A stretch of 64,000 bases of DNA from Girardinichthys multiradiatus (GCF_021462225.1 NC_061801.1:9234125-9298124), one strand, 5' to 3'; positions 1 through 12,900 are shown, numbered from the stretch's first letter. Program-made: numbers and translations. The notes: generated by a model from the sequence alone, not told the origin.

Positions 1-1480
1 AGAGTGACATCAGAGCCAGCAATGACTTTGATCTTCCGACCAGAGCCAATCAGAAGCAGGCAACGGCACAGTCTGATGTGCATACGGCCTCTATAAAAGC
101 AGCCCTTCTGTGCTCATTTGTTTACTAACTTTCTCTTCTCTTCTTTGAAGTTACTCCTAAAAAATAATCAAAGCAATATCGGTTCTCTCTAGAGAACCAG
201 CTCTGTCGGCTTGGCTTAGGCCCTGTCTGAGCAACAACATTTATTTGTAACTGACACTAACTGACACTAAGTTACAAATAAATGTCTAGAGTTTTGAAAA
301 TATAGACCAAATTTGAAAACTGTTAATGTGAGAGATGGGGTAGGTACCAGATCTGCTCGAGTGGCCAGATCTGCTCGGGGACCTAAGCCTGCTGATGATG
401 TAACACTATCTGATTGGCTAAACATTGGCGGTGACATCAGAGCCAGCAATCCCTTTGATCCTCCAAACCAGAGCCAATCAGAAGCAGCCAACGGCACAGT
501 CCTGATTTGCATACGGCCCCTTTAAAAGCAGCACCTCTGCGCTCATTTGTTTACTAACTTTCTCTTCTCTTCTTTGCAAGTACACCTAAAAAATAACCAA
601 AGCAATATCGGTTCTCTCTCGAGAACTAGCTCTGTCGGCTTGGCTTAGGCCCTGTCTGAGCAACAACATTTATTTGTAACTGACACTAACTGACACTAAG
701 TTACAAATAAATGTCTGGAGTTTTGAAAATATTGACCAAATTTGATAACTCTTAATATGAGAGACGGTGTAGGTACCAGATCTGCTCGGGTGGTCGGATA
801 TGCTAGGGGCTCTACGTCTGCTGATGACGTCACACTATCTGATTGGCTGAACATTGGCACGATTACGTAAAACATTGTGGTTGGTCCGGACAACCTACTG
901 ACGTACCTTTGGGGGGGATTGCCTTTTGTATGAAACATGGACGACTTTTAAAATAAATCTCCCATTACCCTTCGAAAGGAACTTACCACAGCCTAACCAC
1001 CACTTCTAAAAATCCCGAGAGCAGAATCAGTGTAAAGAATCAATGAAGTGTGAGGTTTAAAGTTAAATGTATGCACTTTAGGGTCGGAGGTCACTGCCTT
1101 TATTAATATTTGTATCAACAGAGAGATGTAAACACTGGAACTGATATGTGGTCTAATATATTTGTTTTTTTGGCATGATAAGGTATAAGTGATATTTGGT
1201 CTAACAAATAATAGTGCCAGATACACACCATAAACAAACTGACTTCATAAAGAGCCAGTTTTGTGTACTTCTGACGCTACTTCTGCAGCAGTCCTGAGTC
1301 GTTGCACAGCAACGATGCACCCGTGTCATGTGACAGTCACGTGATGTACGATCCAGTGATATGTATTAAAGAACTCAACCACATGTCACAGAATGACATC
1401 AGAGCCAGCAATGACTTTGATCTTCCGACCAGAGCCAATCAGAAGCAGGCAACGGCACAGTCTGATGTGCATACGGCCTC

Positions 1481-1488
1481 TATAAAAG
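1481..1488 (+). promoter_or_regulatory. L-unit TATA box (representative)
   Basis: TATAAAAG is a consensus TATA box. It sits about 17 bp after a decayed octamer (ATGTGCAT instead of ATTTGCAT), so L units trade the octamer for a better TATA relative to S units (ATTTGCAT with TTTAAAAG). It predicts a start site near 1511. Confidence 0.55.
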
Positions 1489-1510
1489 CAGCCCTTCTGT
1501 GCTCATTTGT

Positions 1511-1685
1511 TTACTAACTTTCTCTTCTCTTCTTTGAAGTTACTCCTAAAAAATAATCAAAGCAATATCGGTTCTCTCTAGAGAACCAGCTCTGTCGGCT
1601 TGGCTTAGGCCCTGTCTGAGCAACAACATTTATTTGTAACTGACACTAAGTTACAAATAAATGTCTAGAGTTTTGAAAATATAGA
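1511..1685 (+). ncRNA. Candidate small structured transcript of the array (representative copy)
   Basis: If transcription starts about 30 bp after the TATA box, the product begins with a pyrimidine-rich stretch and then contains three short hairpins. Hairpin 1 (1570-1587) pairs GGTTCTC with GAGAACC over a TCTA loop. Hairpin 2 (1603-1621) pairs GCTTAG with CTGAGC, with one G-U pair, over a 7-base loop. Hairpin 3 (1626-1664) is a perfect 16-bp stem with a 7-base loop. Next comes GTTTTGAAAATATAGA (1670-1685), one mismatch from the vertebrate snRNA 3'-end box GTTTN(0-3)AAARNNAGA. In S units hairpin 1 ends in GAGAACT, which keeps the pairing as G-U. No known snRNA or miR-430 sequence is present and no clear Sm site was found. 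An alternative reading is the R region of an LTR. Existence of the RNA is inference. Confidence 0.35.
1626..1664. terminator. Perfect palindrome with AATAAA on both strands (representative)
   Basis: The arms ACATTTATTTGTAACT and its exact complement flank GACACTA. Because each arm contains AAATAAAT on one strand, the palindrome offers a poly(A) signal in both directions. In about half of the copies a 10-bp CTGACACTAA duplication lengthens the loop from 7 to 17 bases without touching the stem. The arms are preserved in nearly all units; the edge copy at 21,087 has one mismatch (CATGTATTT). Function as a 3'-processing element is inferred. Confidence 0.5.
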
Positions 1686-2202
1686 CCAAATTTGAAAACT
1701 GTTAATGTGAGAGATGGGGTAGGTACCAGATCTGCTCGAGTGGCCAGATCTGCTCGGGGACCTAAGCCTGCTGATGATGTAACACTATCTGATTGGCTAA
1801 ACATTGGCGGTGACATCAGAGCCAGCAATCCCTTTGATCCTCCAAACCAGAGCCAATCAGAAGCAGCCAACGGCACAGTCCGATTTGCATACGGCCCCTT
1901 TAAAAGCAGCCCCTCTGCGCTCATTTGTTTACTAACTTTCTCTTCTCTTCTTTGCAAGTACACCTCAAAAATAACCAAAGCAATATCGGTTCTCTCTCAA
2001 GATCTAGCTCTGTCGGCTTGGCTTAGGCCCTGTCTGAGCAACAACATTTATTTGTAACTGACACTAACTGACACTAAGTTACAAATAAATGTCTGGAGTT
2101 TTGAAAATATTGACCAAATTTGATAACTCTTAATATGAGAGACGGTGTAGGTACCAGATCTGCTCGGGTGGTCGGATATGCTAGGGGCTCTACGTCTGCT
2201 GA

Positions 2203-2224
2203 TGACGTCACACTATCTGATTGG
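2203..2224 (+). promoter_or_regulatory. L-unit perfect CRE next to CCAAT box (representative)
   Basis: TGACGTCA, a full palindromic cAMP-response element, lies at 2203-2210. The reverse CCAAT box ATTGG follows at 2220-2224, and a second ATTGG plus a CRE variant (TGACGTAA) come shortly after. In S units the same position reads TGATGTAA, so the perfect CRE is specific to L. Paired CRE and NF-Y sites are common in strong Pol II promoters; function here is inferred from motifs only. Confidence 0.5.
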
Positions 2225-2242
2225 CTGAACATTGGCACGATG

Positions 2243-2765
2243 ACGTAAAACATTGTGGTTGGTCCGGACAACCTACTGACGTACCTTTGGGGGGGATTGC
2301 CTTTTGTATGAAACATGGACGACTTTTAAAATAAATCTCCCATTACCCTTCGAAAGGAACTTACCACAGCCTAACCACCACTTCTAAAAATCCCGAGAGC
2401 AGAATCAGTGTAAAGAATCAATGAAGTGTGAGGTTTAAAGTTAAATGTATGCACTTTAGGGTCGGAGGTCACTGCCTTTATTAATATTTGTATCAACAGA
2501 GAGATGTAAACACTGGAACTGATATGTGGTCTAATATATTTGTTTTTTTGGCATGATAAGGTATAAGTGATATTTGGTCTAACAAATAATAGTGCCAGAT
2601 ACACACCATAAACAAACTGACTTCATAAAGAGCCAGTTTTGTGTACTTCTGACGCTACTTCTGCAGCAGTCCTGAGTCGTTGCACAGCAACGATGCACCC
2701 GTGTCATGTGACAGTCACGTGATGTACGATCCAGTGATATGTATTAAAGAACTCAACCACATGTC
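2243..2765 (+). repeat. L-unit-specific spacer (representative copy)
   Basis: This block of about 520-530 bp is present in L units and absent from S units. It lies between the first CCAAT pair and the CRE-like TGACATCA of the L promoter. It holds a GC-rich near-palindrome around GGTCCGGACAACC (about 2261-2273), a run of seven G, an AT-rich CTTTTAAAATAAATC segment, and near its right end two E-boxes, TCATGTGA and TCACGTGA (2715-2722). Nearly identical copies recur in all 12 complete L units. Minus-strand ORFs of 77-80 codons and a plus-strand ORF of 71 codons lie here. I do not consider them genes because they resemble no family and their reading is broken in some copies. Confidence 0.85.
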
Positions 2766-3597
2766 ACAGAATGACATCAGAGCCAGCAATGACTTTGATC
2801 TTCCGACCAGAGCCAATCAGAAGCAGGCAACGGCACAGTCTGATGTGCATACGGCCTCTATAAAAGCAGCCCTTCTGTGCTCATTTGTTTACTAACTTTC
2901 TCTTCTCTTCTTTGAAGTTACTCCTAAAAAATAATCAAAGCAATATCGGTTCTCTCTAGAGAACCAGCTCTGTCGGCTTGGCTTAGGCCCTGTCTGAGCA
3001 ACAACATTTATTTGTAACTGACACTAAGTTACAAATAAATGTCTAGAGTTTTGAAAATATAGACCAAATTTTAAAACTGTTAATGTGAGAGACGATGTAG
3101 GTACCAGATCTGCTCGAGTGGTCAGATCTGCTCAGGGACCTACACCTGCTGATGATGTAACACTATCTGATTGGCTAAACATTGGCGGTGACATCAGAGC
3201 CAGCAATGACTTTGATCCTCCAAACCAGAGCCAATCAGAAGCAGCCAACGGCACAGTCTGATTTGCATACGGCCCCTTTAAAAGCAGCCCCTCTGCGATC
3301 ATTTGTTTACTAACTTTCTCTTCTCTTCTTTGCAGTTACACCTCAAAAATAACCAAAGCAATATCGGTTCTCTCTCGAGAACTAGCTCTGTCGGCTTGGC
3401 TTAGGCCCTGTCTGAGCAACAACATTTATTTGTAACTGACACTAACTGACACTAAGTTACAAATAAATGTCTAGAGTTTTGAAAATATAGACCAAATTTG
3501 AAAACTGTTAATGTGAGAGATGGGGTAGGTACCAGATCTGCTCGAGTGGCCAGATCTGCTCGGGGACCTACGCCTGCTGATGATGTAACACTATCTG

Positions 3598-3712
3598 ATT
3601 GGCTAAACATTGGCGGTGACATCAGAGCCAGCAATCCCTTTGATCCTCCAAACCAGAGCCAAACAGAAGCAGCCAACGGCACAGTCTGATTTGCATATGG
3701 CCCCTTTAAAAG
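3598..3712 (+). promoter_or_regulatory. S-unit promoter: CCAAT, octamer, TATA (representative)
   Basis: Two reverse CCAAT boxes (ATTGG) lie at 3598-3602 and 3609-3613. A CRE-like TGACATCA follows, then a perfect octamer ATTTGCAT at 3689-3696 and a TATA-like TTTAAAAG at 3705-3712. In most S copies there is also a forward CCAAT (AGCCAATCAG) about 30 bp before the octamer; this copy has CCAAAC there. The order and spacing resemble histone H2B or octamer-driven Pol II promoters, with transcription expected to start near 3735. Just upstream, CAGATCTGCTC occurs twice about 19 bp apart. The same layout is repeated in the other S units. Confidence 0.6.
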
Positions 3713-6700
3713 CAGCCACTCTGCGCTCATTTGTTTACTAACTTTCTCTTCTCTTCTTTGCAAGTACACCTCAAAAATAACCAAAGCAATATCGGTTCTC
3801 TCTCGAGAACTAGCTCTGTCGGCTTGGCTTAGGCCCTGTCTGAGCAACAACATTTATTTGTAACTGACACTAATTGATACTAAGTTACAAATAAATGTCT
3901 GGAGTTTTGAAAATATAGACCAAATTTGATAACTCTTAATATGAGAGATGGTGTAGGTACCAGATCTGCTCGGGTGGTCGGATATGCTAGGGGCTCTACG
4001 TCTGCTGATGACGTCACACTATCTGATTGGCTGAACATTGGCACGATGACGTAAAACATTGTGGTTGGTCCGGACAACCTACTGACGTATCTTTGGGGGG
4101 GATTGCCTTTTGTATGAAACATGGACGACTTTTAAAATAAATCTCCCATTACCCTTCGAAAGGAACTTACCACAGCCTAACCACCACTTCTAAAAATCCC
4201 GAGAGCAGAATCAGTGTAAAGAATCAATGAAGTTTGAGGTTTAAAGTTAAATGTATGCACTTTAGGGTCGGAGGTCACTGCCTTTTATTAATATTTGTAT
4301 CAACAGAGAGATGTAAACACTGGAACTGATATGTGGTCTAATGTATTTGTTTTTTTGGCATGATAAGGTATAATTGATATTTGGTCTAACAAATAATAGT
4401 GCCAGATACACACCATAAACAAACTGACTTCATAAAGAGCCAGTTTTGTGTACTTCTGACGCTACTTCTGCAGCAGTCCTGAGTCGTTGCACAGCGACGA
4501 TGCACCCGTGTCATGTGACAGTCACGTGATGTACGATCCAGTGATATGTATTAAAGAACTCAACCACATGTCACAGAGTGACATCAGAGCCAGCAATGAC
4601 TTTGATCTTCCGACCAGAGCCAATCAGAAGCAGGCAACGGCACAGTCTGATGTGCATACGGCCTCTATAAAAGCAGCCCTTCTGTGCTCATTTGTTTACT
4701 AACTTTCTCTTCTCTTCTTTGAAGTTACTCCTAAAAAATAATCAAAGCAATATCGGTTCTCTCTAGAGAACCAGCTCTGTCGGCTTGGCTTAGGCCCTGT
4801 CTGAGCAACAACATTTATTTGTAACTGACACTAACTGACACTAAGTTACAAATAAATGTCTAGAGTTTTGAAAATATAGACCAAATTTGAAAACTGTTAA
4901 TGTGAGAGATGGGGTAGGTACCAGATCTGCTCGAGTGGCCAGATCTGCTCGGGGACCTAAGCCTGCTGATGATGTAACACTATCTGATTGGCTAAACATT
5001 GGCGGTGACATCAGAGCCAGCAATCCCTTTGATCCTCCAAACCAGAGCCAATCAGAAGCAGCCAACGGCACAGTCTGATTTGCATACGGCCCCTTTAAAA
5101 GCAGCACCTCTGCGCTCATTTGTTTACTAACTTTCTCTTCTCTTCTTTGCAAGTACACCTAAAAAATAACCAAAGCAATATCGGTTCTCTCTCGAGAACT
5201 AGCTCTGTCGGCTTGGCTTAGGCCCTGTCTGAGCAACAACATTTATTTGTAACTGACACTAACTGACATTAAGTTACAAATAAATGTCTGGAGTTTTGAA
5301 AATATTGACCAAATTTGATAACTCTTAATATGAGAGACGGTGTAGGTACCAGATCTGCTCGGGTGGTCGGATATGCTAGGGGCTCTACGTCTGCTGATGA
5401 CGTCACACTATCTGATTGGCTGAACATTGGCACGATGACGTAAAACATTGTGGTTGGTCCGGACAACCTACTGACGTACCTTTGGGGGGGATTGCCTTTT
5501 GTATGAAACATGGACGACTTTTAAAATAAATCTCCCATTACCCTTCGAAAGGAACTTACCACAGCCTAACCACCACTTCTAAAAATCCCGAGAGCAGAAT
5601 CAGTGTAAAGAATCAATGAAGTGTGAGGTTTAAAGTTAAATGTATGCACTTTAGGGTCGGAGGTCACTGCCTTTATTAATATTTGTATCAACAGAGAGAT
5701 GTAAACACTGGAACTGATATGTGGTCTAATATATTTGTTTTTTTGGCATGATAAGGTATAAGTGATATTTGGTCTAACAAATAATAGTGCCAGATACACA
5801 CCATAAACAAACTGACTTCATAAAGAGCCAGTTTTGTGTACTTCTGACGCTACTTCTGCAGCAGTCCTGAGTCGTTGCACAGCAACGATGCACCCGTGTC
5901 ATGTGACAGTCACGTGATGTACGATCCAGTGATATGTATTAAAGAACTCAACCACATGTCACAGAATGACATCAGAGCCAGCAATGACTTTGATCTTCCG
6001 ACCAGAGCCAATCAGAAGCAGGCAACGGCACAGTCTGATGTGCATACGGCCTCTATAAAAGCAGCCCTTCTGTGCTCATTTGTTTACTAACTTTCTCTTC
6101 TCTTCTTTGAAGTTACTCCTAAAAAATAATCAAAGCAATATCGGTTCTCTCTAGAGAACCAGCTCTGTCGGCTTGGCTTAGGCCCTGTCTGAGCAACAAC
6201 ATTTATTTGTAACTGACACTAAGTTACAAATAAATGTCTAGAGTTTTGAAAATATAGACCAAATTTAGAAACTGTTAATGTGAGAGACGATGTAGGTACC
6301 AGATCTGCTCGAGTGGTCAGATCTGCTCAGGGACCTACACCTGCTGATGATGTAACACTATCTGATTGGCTAAACATTGGCGGTGACATCAGAGCCAGCA
6401 ATCCCTTTGATCCTCCAAACCAGAGCCAATCAGAAGCAGCCAACGGCACAGTCTGATTTGCATACGGCCCCTTTAAAAGCAGCCCCTCTGCGCTCATTTG
6501 TTTACTAACTTTCTCTTCTCTTCTTTGCAGTTACACCTCAAAAATAACCAAAGCAATATCGGTTCTCTCTCGAGAACTAGCTCTGTCGGCTTGGCTTAGG
6601 CCCTGTCTGAGCAACAACATTTATTTGTAACTGACACTAAGTTACAAATAAATGTCTAGAGTTTTGAAAATATAGACCAAATTTGAAAACTGTTAATGTG

Positions 6701-6939
6701 AGAGACGATGGTAGGTACCAGATCTGCTCGAGTGGTCAGATCTGCTCAGGGACCTACAGCCTGCTGATGATGTAACACTATCTGATTGGCTAAACATTGG
6801 CGGTGACATCAGAGCCAGCAATGACCTTTGATCCTCCAAACCAGAGCCAATCAGAAGCAGCCAACGGCACAGTCTGATTTGCATACGGCCCCTTTAAAAG
6901 CAGCCCCTCTGCGATCATTTGTTTACTAACTTTCTCTTC

Positions 6940-6960
6940 TCTTCTTTGCAGTTACACCTC
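6940..6960 (+). promoter_or_regulatory. Branch-site-like TACTAAC, pyrimidine tract and CAG (approximate; one S copy)
   Basis: After the TATA region each unit reads TACTAAC, a tract of about 18 pyrimidines, then TTTGCAG, TTTGCAAG or TTTGAAG. In copies ending TTTGCAG this looks like an optimal intron 3' end. It lies only a few bases past the predicted start site, so it could act only on read-through RNA from an upstream unit. The tract could instead be a 5' oligopyrimidine leader. The unit before 19,291 has lost TACTAAC, which argues against strict selection. Confidence 0.3.
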
Positions 6961-9900
6961 AAAAATAACCAAAGCAATATCGGTTCTCTCTCGAGAACTA
7001 GCTCTGTCGGCTTGGCTTAGGCCCTGTCTGAGCAACAACATTTATTTGTAACTGACACTAACTGACACTAAGTTACAAATAAATGTCTAGAGTTTTGAAA
7101 ATATAGACCAAATTTGAAAACTGTTAATGTGAGAGATGGGGTAGGTACCAGATCTGCTCGAGTGGTCAGATCTGCTCGGGGACCTACGCCTGCTGATGAT
7201 GTAACACTATCTGATTGGCTAAACATTGGCGGTGACATCAGAGCCAGCAATCCCTTTGATCCTCCAAACCAGAGCCAATCAGAAGCAGCCAACGGCACAG
7301 TCTGATTTGCATATGGCCCCTTTAAAAGCAGCCACTCTGCGCTCATTTGTTTACTAACTTTCTCTTCTCTTCTTTGCAAGTACACCTAAAAAATAACCAA
7401 AGCAATATCGGTTCTCTCTCGAGAACTAGCTCTGTCGGCTTGGCTTAGGCCCTGTCTGAGCAACAACATTTATTTGTAACTGACACTAATTGATACTAAG
7501 TTACAAATAAATGTCTGGAGTTTTGAAAATATAGACCAAATTTGATAACTCTTAATATGAGAGATGGTGTAGGTACCAGATCTGCTCGGGTGGTCGGATA
7601 TGCTAGGGGCTCTACGTCTGCTGATGACGTCACACTATCTGATTGGCTGAACATTGGCACGATGACGTAAAACATTGTGGTTGGTCCGGACAACCTACTG
7701 ACGTACCTTTGGGGGGGATTGCCTTTTGTATGAAACATGGACGACTTTTAAAATAAATCTCCCATTACCCTTCGAAAGGAACTTACCACAGCCTAACCAC
7801 CACTTCTAAAAATCCCGAGAGCAGAATCAGTGTAAAGAATCAATGAAGTGTGAGGTTTAAAGTTAAATGTATGCACTTTAGGGTCGGAGGTCACTGCCTT
7901 TTATTAATATTTGTATCAACAGAGAGATGTAAACACTGGAACTGATATGTGGTCTAATGTATTTGTTTTTTTGGCATGATAAGGTATAATTGATATTTGG
8001 TCTAACAAATAATAGTGCCAGATACACACCATAAACAAACTGACTTCATAAAGAGCCAGTTTTGTGTACTTCTGACGCTACTTCTGCAGCAGTCCTGAGT
8101 CGTTGCACAGCGACGATGCACCCGTGTCATGTGACAGTCACGTGATGTACGATCCAGTGATATGTATTAAAGAACTCAACCACATGTCACAGAGTGACAT
8201 CAGAGCCAGCAATGACTTTGATCTTCCGACCAGAGCCAATCAGAAGCAGGCAACGGCACAGTCTGATGTGCATACGGCCTCTATAAAAGCAGCCCTTCTG
8301 TGCTCATTTGTTTACTAACTTTCTCTTCTCTTCTTTGAAGTTACTCCTAAAAAATAATCAAAGCAATATCGGTTCTCTCTAGAGAACCAGCTCTGTCGGC
8401 TTGGCTTAGGCCCTGTCTGAGCAACAACATTTATTTGTAACTGACACTAACTGACACTAAGTTACAAATAAATGTCTAGAGTTTTGAAAATATAGACCAA
8501 ATTTGAAAACTGTTAATGTGAGAGATGGGGTAGGTACCAGATCTGCTCGAGTGGCCAGATCTGCTCGGGGACCTAAGCCTGCTGATGATGTAACACTATC
8601 TGATTGGCTAAACATTGGCGGTGACATCAGAGCCAGCAATCCCTTTGATCCTCCAAACCAGAGCCAATCAGAAGCAGCCAACGGCACAGTCCGATTTGCA
8701 TACGGCCCCTTTAAAAGCAGCCCCTCTGCGCTCATTTGTTTACTAACTTTCTCTTCTCTTCTTTGCAAGTACACCTCAAAAATAACCAAAGCAATATCGG
8801 TTCTCTCTCGAGAACTAGCTCTGTCGGCTTGGCTTAGGCCCTGTCTGAGCAACAACATTTATTTGTAACTGACACTAACTGACATTAAGTTACAAATAAA
8901 TGTCTGGAGTTTTGAAAATATTGACCAAATTTGATAACTCTTAATATGAGAGACGGTGTAGGTACCAGATCTGCTCGGGTGGTCGGATATGCTAGGGGCT
9001 CTACGTCTGCTGATGACGTCACACTATCTGATTGGCTGAACATTGGCACGATGACGTAAAACATTGTGGTTGGTCCGGACAACCTACTGACGTACCTTTG
9101 GGGGGGATTGCCTTTTGTATGAAACATGGACAACTTTTAAAATAAATCTCCCATTACCCTTCGAAAGGAACTTACCACAGCCTAACCACCACTTCTAAAA
9201 ATCCCGAGAGCAGAATCAGTGTAAAGAATCAATGAAGTGTGAGGTTTAAAGTTAAATGTATGCACTTTAGGGTCGGAGGTCACTGCCTTTATTAATATTT
9301 GTATCAACAGAGAGATGTAAACACTGGAACTGATATGTGGTCTAATAAATTTGTTTTTTTGGCATGATAAGGTATAAGTGATATTTGGTCTAACAAATAA
9401 TAGTGCCAGATACACACCATAAACAAACTGACTTCATGAAGAGCCAGTTTTGTGTACTTCTGACGCTACTTCTGCAGCAGTCCTGAGTCGTTGCACAGCG
9501 ACGATGCACCCGTGTCATGTGACAGTCACGTGATGTACGATCCAGTGATATGTATTAAAGAACTCAACCACATGTCACAGAGTGACATCAGAGCCAGCAA
9601 TGACTTTGATCTTCCGACCAGAGCCAATCAGAAGCAGGCAACGGCACAGTCTGATGTGCATACGGCCTCTATAAAAGCAGCCCTTCTGTGCTCATTTGTT
9701 TACTAACTTTCTCTTCTCTTCTTTGAAGTTACTCCTAAAAAATAATCAAAGCAATATCGGTTCTCTCTAGAGAACCAGCTCTGTCGGCTTGGCTTAGGCC
9801 CTGTCTGAGCAACAACATTTATTTGTAACTGACACTAACTGACACTAAGTTACAAATAAATGTCTAGAGTTTTGAAAATATAGACCAAATTTGAAAACTG

Positions 9901-12900
9901 TTAATGTGAGAGATGGGGTAGGTACCAGATCTGCTCGAGTGGCCAGATCTGCTCGGGGACCTAAGCCTGCTGATGATGTAACACTATCTGATTGGCTAAA
10001 CATTGGCGGTGACATCAGAGCCAGCAATCCCTTTGATCCTCCAAACCAGAGCCAATCAGAAGCAGCCAACGGCACAGTCTGATTTGCATACGGCCCCTTT
10101 AAAAGCAGCACCTCTGCGCTCATTTGTTTACTAACTTTCTCTTCTCTTCTTTGCAAGTACACCTAAAATATAACCAAAGCAATATCGGTTCTCTCTCGAG
10201 AACTAGCTCTGTCGGCTTGGCTTAGGCCCTGTCTGAGCAACAACATTTATTTGTAACTGACACTAACTGACATTAAGTTACAAATAAATGTCTGGAGTTT
10301 TGAAAATATTGACCAAATTTGATAACTCTTAATATGAGAGACGGTGTAGGTACCAGATCTGCTCGGGTGGTCGGATATGCTAGGGGCTCTACGTCTGCTG
10401 ATGACGTCACACTATCTGATTGGCTGAACATTGGCACGATGACGTAAAACATTGTGGTTGGTCCGGACAACCTACTGACGTATCTTTGGGGGGGATTGCC
10501 TTTTGTATGAAACATGGACGACTTTTAAAATAAATCTCCCATTACCCTTCGAAAGGAACTTACCACAGCCTAACCACCACTTCTAAAAATCCCGAGAGCA
10601 GAATCAGTGTAAAGAATCAATGAAGTGTGAGGTTTAAAGTTAAATGTATGCACTTTAGGGTCGGAGGTCACTGCCTTTATTAATATTTGTATCAACAGAG
10701 AGATGTAAACACTGGAACTGATATGTGGTCTAATATATTTGTTTTTTTGGCATGATAAGGTATAAGTGATATTTGGTCTAACAAATAATAGTGCCAGATA
10801 CACACCATAAACAAACTGACTTCATAAAGAGCCAGTTTTGTGTACTTCTGACGCTACTTCTGCAGCAGTCCTGAGTCGTTGCACAGCAACGATGCACCCG
10901 TGTCATGTGACAGTCACGTGATGTACGATCCAGTGATATGTATTAAAGAACTCAACCACATGTCACAGAATGACATCAGAGCCAGCAATGACTTTGATCT
11001 TCCGACCAGAGCCAATCAGAAGCAGGCAACGGCACAGTCTGATGTGCATACGGCCTCTATAAAAGCAGCCCTTCTGTGCTCATTTGTTTACTAACTTTCT
11101 CTTCTCTTCTTTGAAGTTACTCCTAAAAAATAATCAAAGCAATATCGGTTCTCTCTAGAGAACCAGCTCTGTCGGCTTGGCTTAGGCCCTGTCTGAGCAA
11201 CAACATTTATTTGTAACTGACACTAACTGACACTAAGTTACAAATAAATGTCTAGAGTTTTGAAAATATAGACCAAATTTGAAAACTGTTAATGTGAGAG
11301 ATGGGTAGGTACCAGATCTGCTCGAGTGGCCAGATCTGCTCGGGGACCTACGCCTGCTGATGATGTAACACTATCTGATTGGCTAAACATTGGCGGTGAC
11401 ATCAGAGCCAGCAATCCCTTTGATCCTCCAAACCAGAGCCAATCAGAAGCAGCCAACGGCACAGTCTGATTTGCATACGGACCCTTTAAAAGCAGCCCCT
11501 CTGCGATCATTTGTTTACTAACTTTCTCTTCTCTTCTTTGCAGTTACACCTCAAAAATAACCAAAGCAATATCGGTTCTCTCTCGAGAACTAGCTCTGTC
11601 GGCTTGGCTTAGGCCCTGTCTGAGCAACAACATTTATTTGTAACTGACACTAACTGACACTAAGTTACAAATAAATGTCTAGAGTTTTGAAAATATAGAC
11701 CAAATTTGAAAACTGTTAATGTGAGAGATGGGGTAGGTACCAGATCTGCTCGAGTGGCCAGATCTGCTCGGGGACCTACGCCTGCTGATGATGTAACACT
11801 ATCTGATTGGCTAAACATTGGCGGTGACATCAGAGCCAGCAATCCCTTTGATCCTCCAAACCAGAGCCAAACAGAAGCAGCCAACGGCACAGTCTGATTT
11901 GCATATGGCCCCTTTAAAAGCAGCCACTCTGCGCTCATTTGTTTACTAACTTTCTCTTCTCTTCTTTGCAAGTACACCTCAAAAATAACCAAAGCAATAT
12001 CGGTTCTCTCTCGAGAACTAGCTCTGTCGGCTTGGCTTAGGCCCTGTCTGAGCAACAACATTTATTTGTAACTGACACTAACTGACACTAAGTTACAAAT
12101 AAATGTCTAGAGTTTTGAAAATATAGACCAAATTTGAAAACTGTTAATGTGAGAGATGGGGTAGGTACCAGATCTGCTCGAGTGGCCAGATCTGCTCGGG
12201 GACCTAAGCCTGCTGATGATGTAACACTATCTGATTGGCTAAACATTGGCGGTGACATCAGAGCCAGCAATCCCTTTGATCCTCCAAACCAAAGCCAATC
12301 AGAAGCAGCCAACGGCACAGTCCGATTTGCATACGGCCCCTTTAAAAGCAGCCCCTCTGCGCTCATTTGTTTACTAACTTTCTCTTCTCTTCTTTGCAAG
12401 TACACCTCAAAAATAACCAAAGCAATATCGGTTCTCTCTCGAGAACTAGCTCTGTCGGCTTGGCTTAGGCCCTGTCTGAGCAACAACATTTATTTGTAAC
12501 TGACACTAACTGACACTAAGTTACAAATAAATGTCTGGAGTTTTGAAAATATTGACCAAATTTGATAACTCTTAATATGAGAGACGGTGTAGGTACCAGA
12601 TCTGCTCGGGTGGTCGGATATGCTAGGGGCTCTACGTCTGCTGATGACGTCACACTATCTGATTGGCTGAACATTGGCACGATTACGTAAAACATTGTGG
12701 TTGGTCCGGACAACCTACTGACGTACCTTTGGGGGGGATTGCCTTTTGTATGAAACATGGACGACTTTTAAAATAAATCTCCCATTACCCTTCGAAAGGA
12801 ACTTACCACAGCCTAACCACCACTTCTAAAAATCCCGAGAGCAGAATCAGTGTAAAGAATCAATGAAGTGTGAGGTTTAAAGTTAAATGTATGCACTTTA

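Noticed and set aside
1511..1685. Known spliceosomal snRNA (U1, U2, U4, U5, U7, U11, U12) in each unit
   Set aside because: No diagnostic sequence or Sm site was found; only the 3'-box-like motif and hairpins are shared in style.
2440..2465. miR-430/miR-17-like seed (AAAGTGC on the minus strand) in the L spacer
   Set aside because: The flanks do not form a precursor hairpin and bases after the seed do not match known miR-430 or miR-17 sequences.
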